The notes under the pieces were generated by a model that was given only the letters and a program-made list of their open reading frames with translations, made no database searches and was not told where the DNA came from. A stretch of DNA of 64,000 nucleotides from Chionis minor (Eukaryota > Chordata > Aves > Charadriiformes > Chionididae). A program made the translations under genes and the position numbers. The number at the start of each line of letters is the position of its first letter. Position 1 is the stretch's first letter. Positions 63,201 through 64,000 of this stretch are shown here, one piece after another. The DNA lies in contig VZSF01007799.1 in assembly GCA_013398295.1 (NCBI GenBank), positions 691,361 through 755,360 on the forward strand, given 5' to 3'.

Positions 63201-63844
63201 TTCACTAGTTGCACAACTGTTGCTATGCACAGAATTACCGAGGAAAACAGTTTCTAAAAGAATAAACATACTGTATATTTACACTAACTTTAAAATATTG
63301 TAACCTATTCTGGTTGTCCATTACATTAACCGCAATATATACTGCAATTTTTATAGAAACAAATTTAATGCAACTGTCCTTACAACCAGTGCAAAATGCT
63401 TTAAAAAAATTATTACTTTAGAAAAGTGCCTTCAGCTGGGAGTCCTAAAGTTAGTGTTAGCAGAATAAAGTTTATTCTAACAAACTCTCAAAAATGTATC
63501 TGTTATTCTGTCACAGTGATATGATAAGGCTGTAGAGTACTGTTCTGGAAATAGATATCCCAACCGAGATTAACAATGAGGAAGCTTATTCTGAATTAAT
63601 GAATATACATGTTGATTTTCAGCTTCAATTCACTGGAATAATTACTCCATATTAACATATCCACAAGTAAGCAATCAGCAATCTCATTTTCAGGTCACTG
63701 ACTACCTCCTGAAAACTGTTTTTCTCCCCCTGCCTTCCTACCACACATGATCGTCATGCAAAACTCCTGATCTTCTTATTAGGTTGTTAATAATAAAATA
63801 TTCCAATAACCAAGGAACAAAAGTTTCCTATATCGAGTTTTAAG
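57241..63844. other. AT-rich non-coding DNA
   Basis: No gene or named repeat is recognised in about 6.6 kb. It contains a paired hairpin at 58203-58234, an A run at about 60029-60041 and a T run at about 62779-62791. Two open frames of 139 codons (60814-61233 and 62206-62625, plus) have no recognisable domain. Confidence 0.5.
58203..58234. repeat. tandem pair of small palindromes
   Basis: TAAGAGAACTCTTA occurs at 58203-58216 and again at 58221-58234, separated by CTCT. Each unit has 6-bp arms (TAAGAG / CTCTTA) around AA, so the segment can fold as two hairpins or one longer one. Confidence 0.8.
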
Positions 63845-64000
63845 TGTATGGACGGCACAGACAAAAAGACGTGCCAAGAGCAAAGTTTAAAACAGCTTCA
63901 CACTGCGATCAGCTATGATCTTATTGGCATCACAGAGATGTGGCAGGATGGCTGCTATGACTAGAGTGTTGGAATGAGAGGATACAGGCTCTTCAGGAAG
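63845..64000 (+). mobile_element. CR1 LINE, endonuclease part, running off the window
   Basis: On the plus strand the last 150 bases encode CR1 ORF2 endonuclease sequence. A QEQSLKQLHTAI stretch is followed by YDLIGITEMWQDG (about 63914-63952) and, after a TAG near 63961, SVGMRGYRLFRK up to the last base. The glutamate in the ITE motif, part of the apurinic-type endonuclease active site in this family, is present. The start is approximate. An in-frame stop shows it is defective here. The rest of the element lies beyond 64000 and may include the reverse transcriptase. Confidence 0.88.

Overview
The window reads as part of an avian nuclear genome. The base is AT-rich and repeat-poor, and its mobile content is mainly CR1 LINE retrotransposons plus one retroviral-type solo LTR. 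The CR1 copies belong to the kind that dominates bird genomes, with short octamer 3' tails (ATTCTATG-like) and recognisable ORF2 endonuclease and reverse-transcriptase motifs. Crocodilians and turtles also carry CR1, so 'bird' is an inference. I cannot name the species. A lone N at 31156 shows this is a draft assembly.

I see no intact protein-coding gene, tRNA, rRNA or CRISPR array. Apart from CR1 remnants, the open reading frames are short and scattered on both strands as expected by chance. The window is best described as a gene desert or the inside of a very long intron.

Layout. 1-4.46 kb: AT-rich DNA interrupted by a possible exon (689-908, good splice sites at both ends, stop codon just before the donor) and a GC-rich block (about 915-1545). 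4.46-5.35 kb: two CR1 3' ends in the same (minus) orientation. 5.35-18.57 kb: non-repetitive DNA with simple-sequence tracts, an 11-bp palindrome and a degenerate telomere-like patch at 16.7 kb. 18.58-19.51 kb: a CR1 reverse-transcriptase fragment on the plus strand that has lost both ends. 24.26-24.97 kb: a probable solo LTR with TATA box and polyadenylation signal. 29.58-31.70 kb: the largest CR1 (minus strand), with an internal deletion and an exact 116-bp duplication separated by one N; it abuts a second, different CR1 piece (31.70-31.85 kb). 33.77-37.34 kb: copies of an unclassified repeat, one long and two partial. 38.19-38.67 kb: a CpG-rich patch. 41.3-41.96 kb: a purine-rich block. 42.1 kb: a GA microsatellite. 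43.63 kb: a long T tract. 52.56-53.35 kb: a pyrimidine-rich block. 55.46-55.74 kb: an old L2/CR1-like LINE reverse-transcriptase fragment. From about 63.85 kb to the end: a CR1 endonuclease fragment that runs off the window.

There is no pathway or operon here. The points most worth following are the N-flanked exact duplication (almost certainly an assembly error), the chimeric and internally deleted CR1, the unclassified repeat family at 33.8-37.3 kb, the ancient LINE fragment at 55.5 kb, and the two candidate functional patches (689-908 and 38.19-38.67 kb). I found no convincing new biological system.
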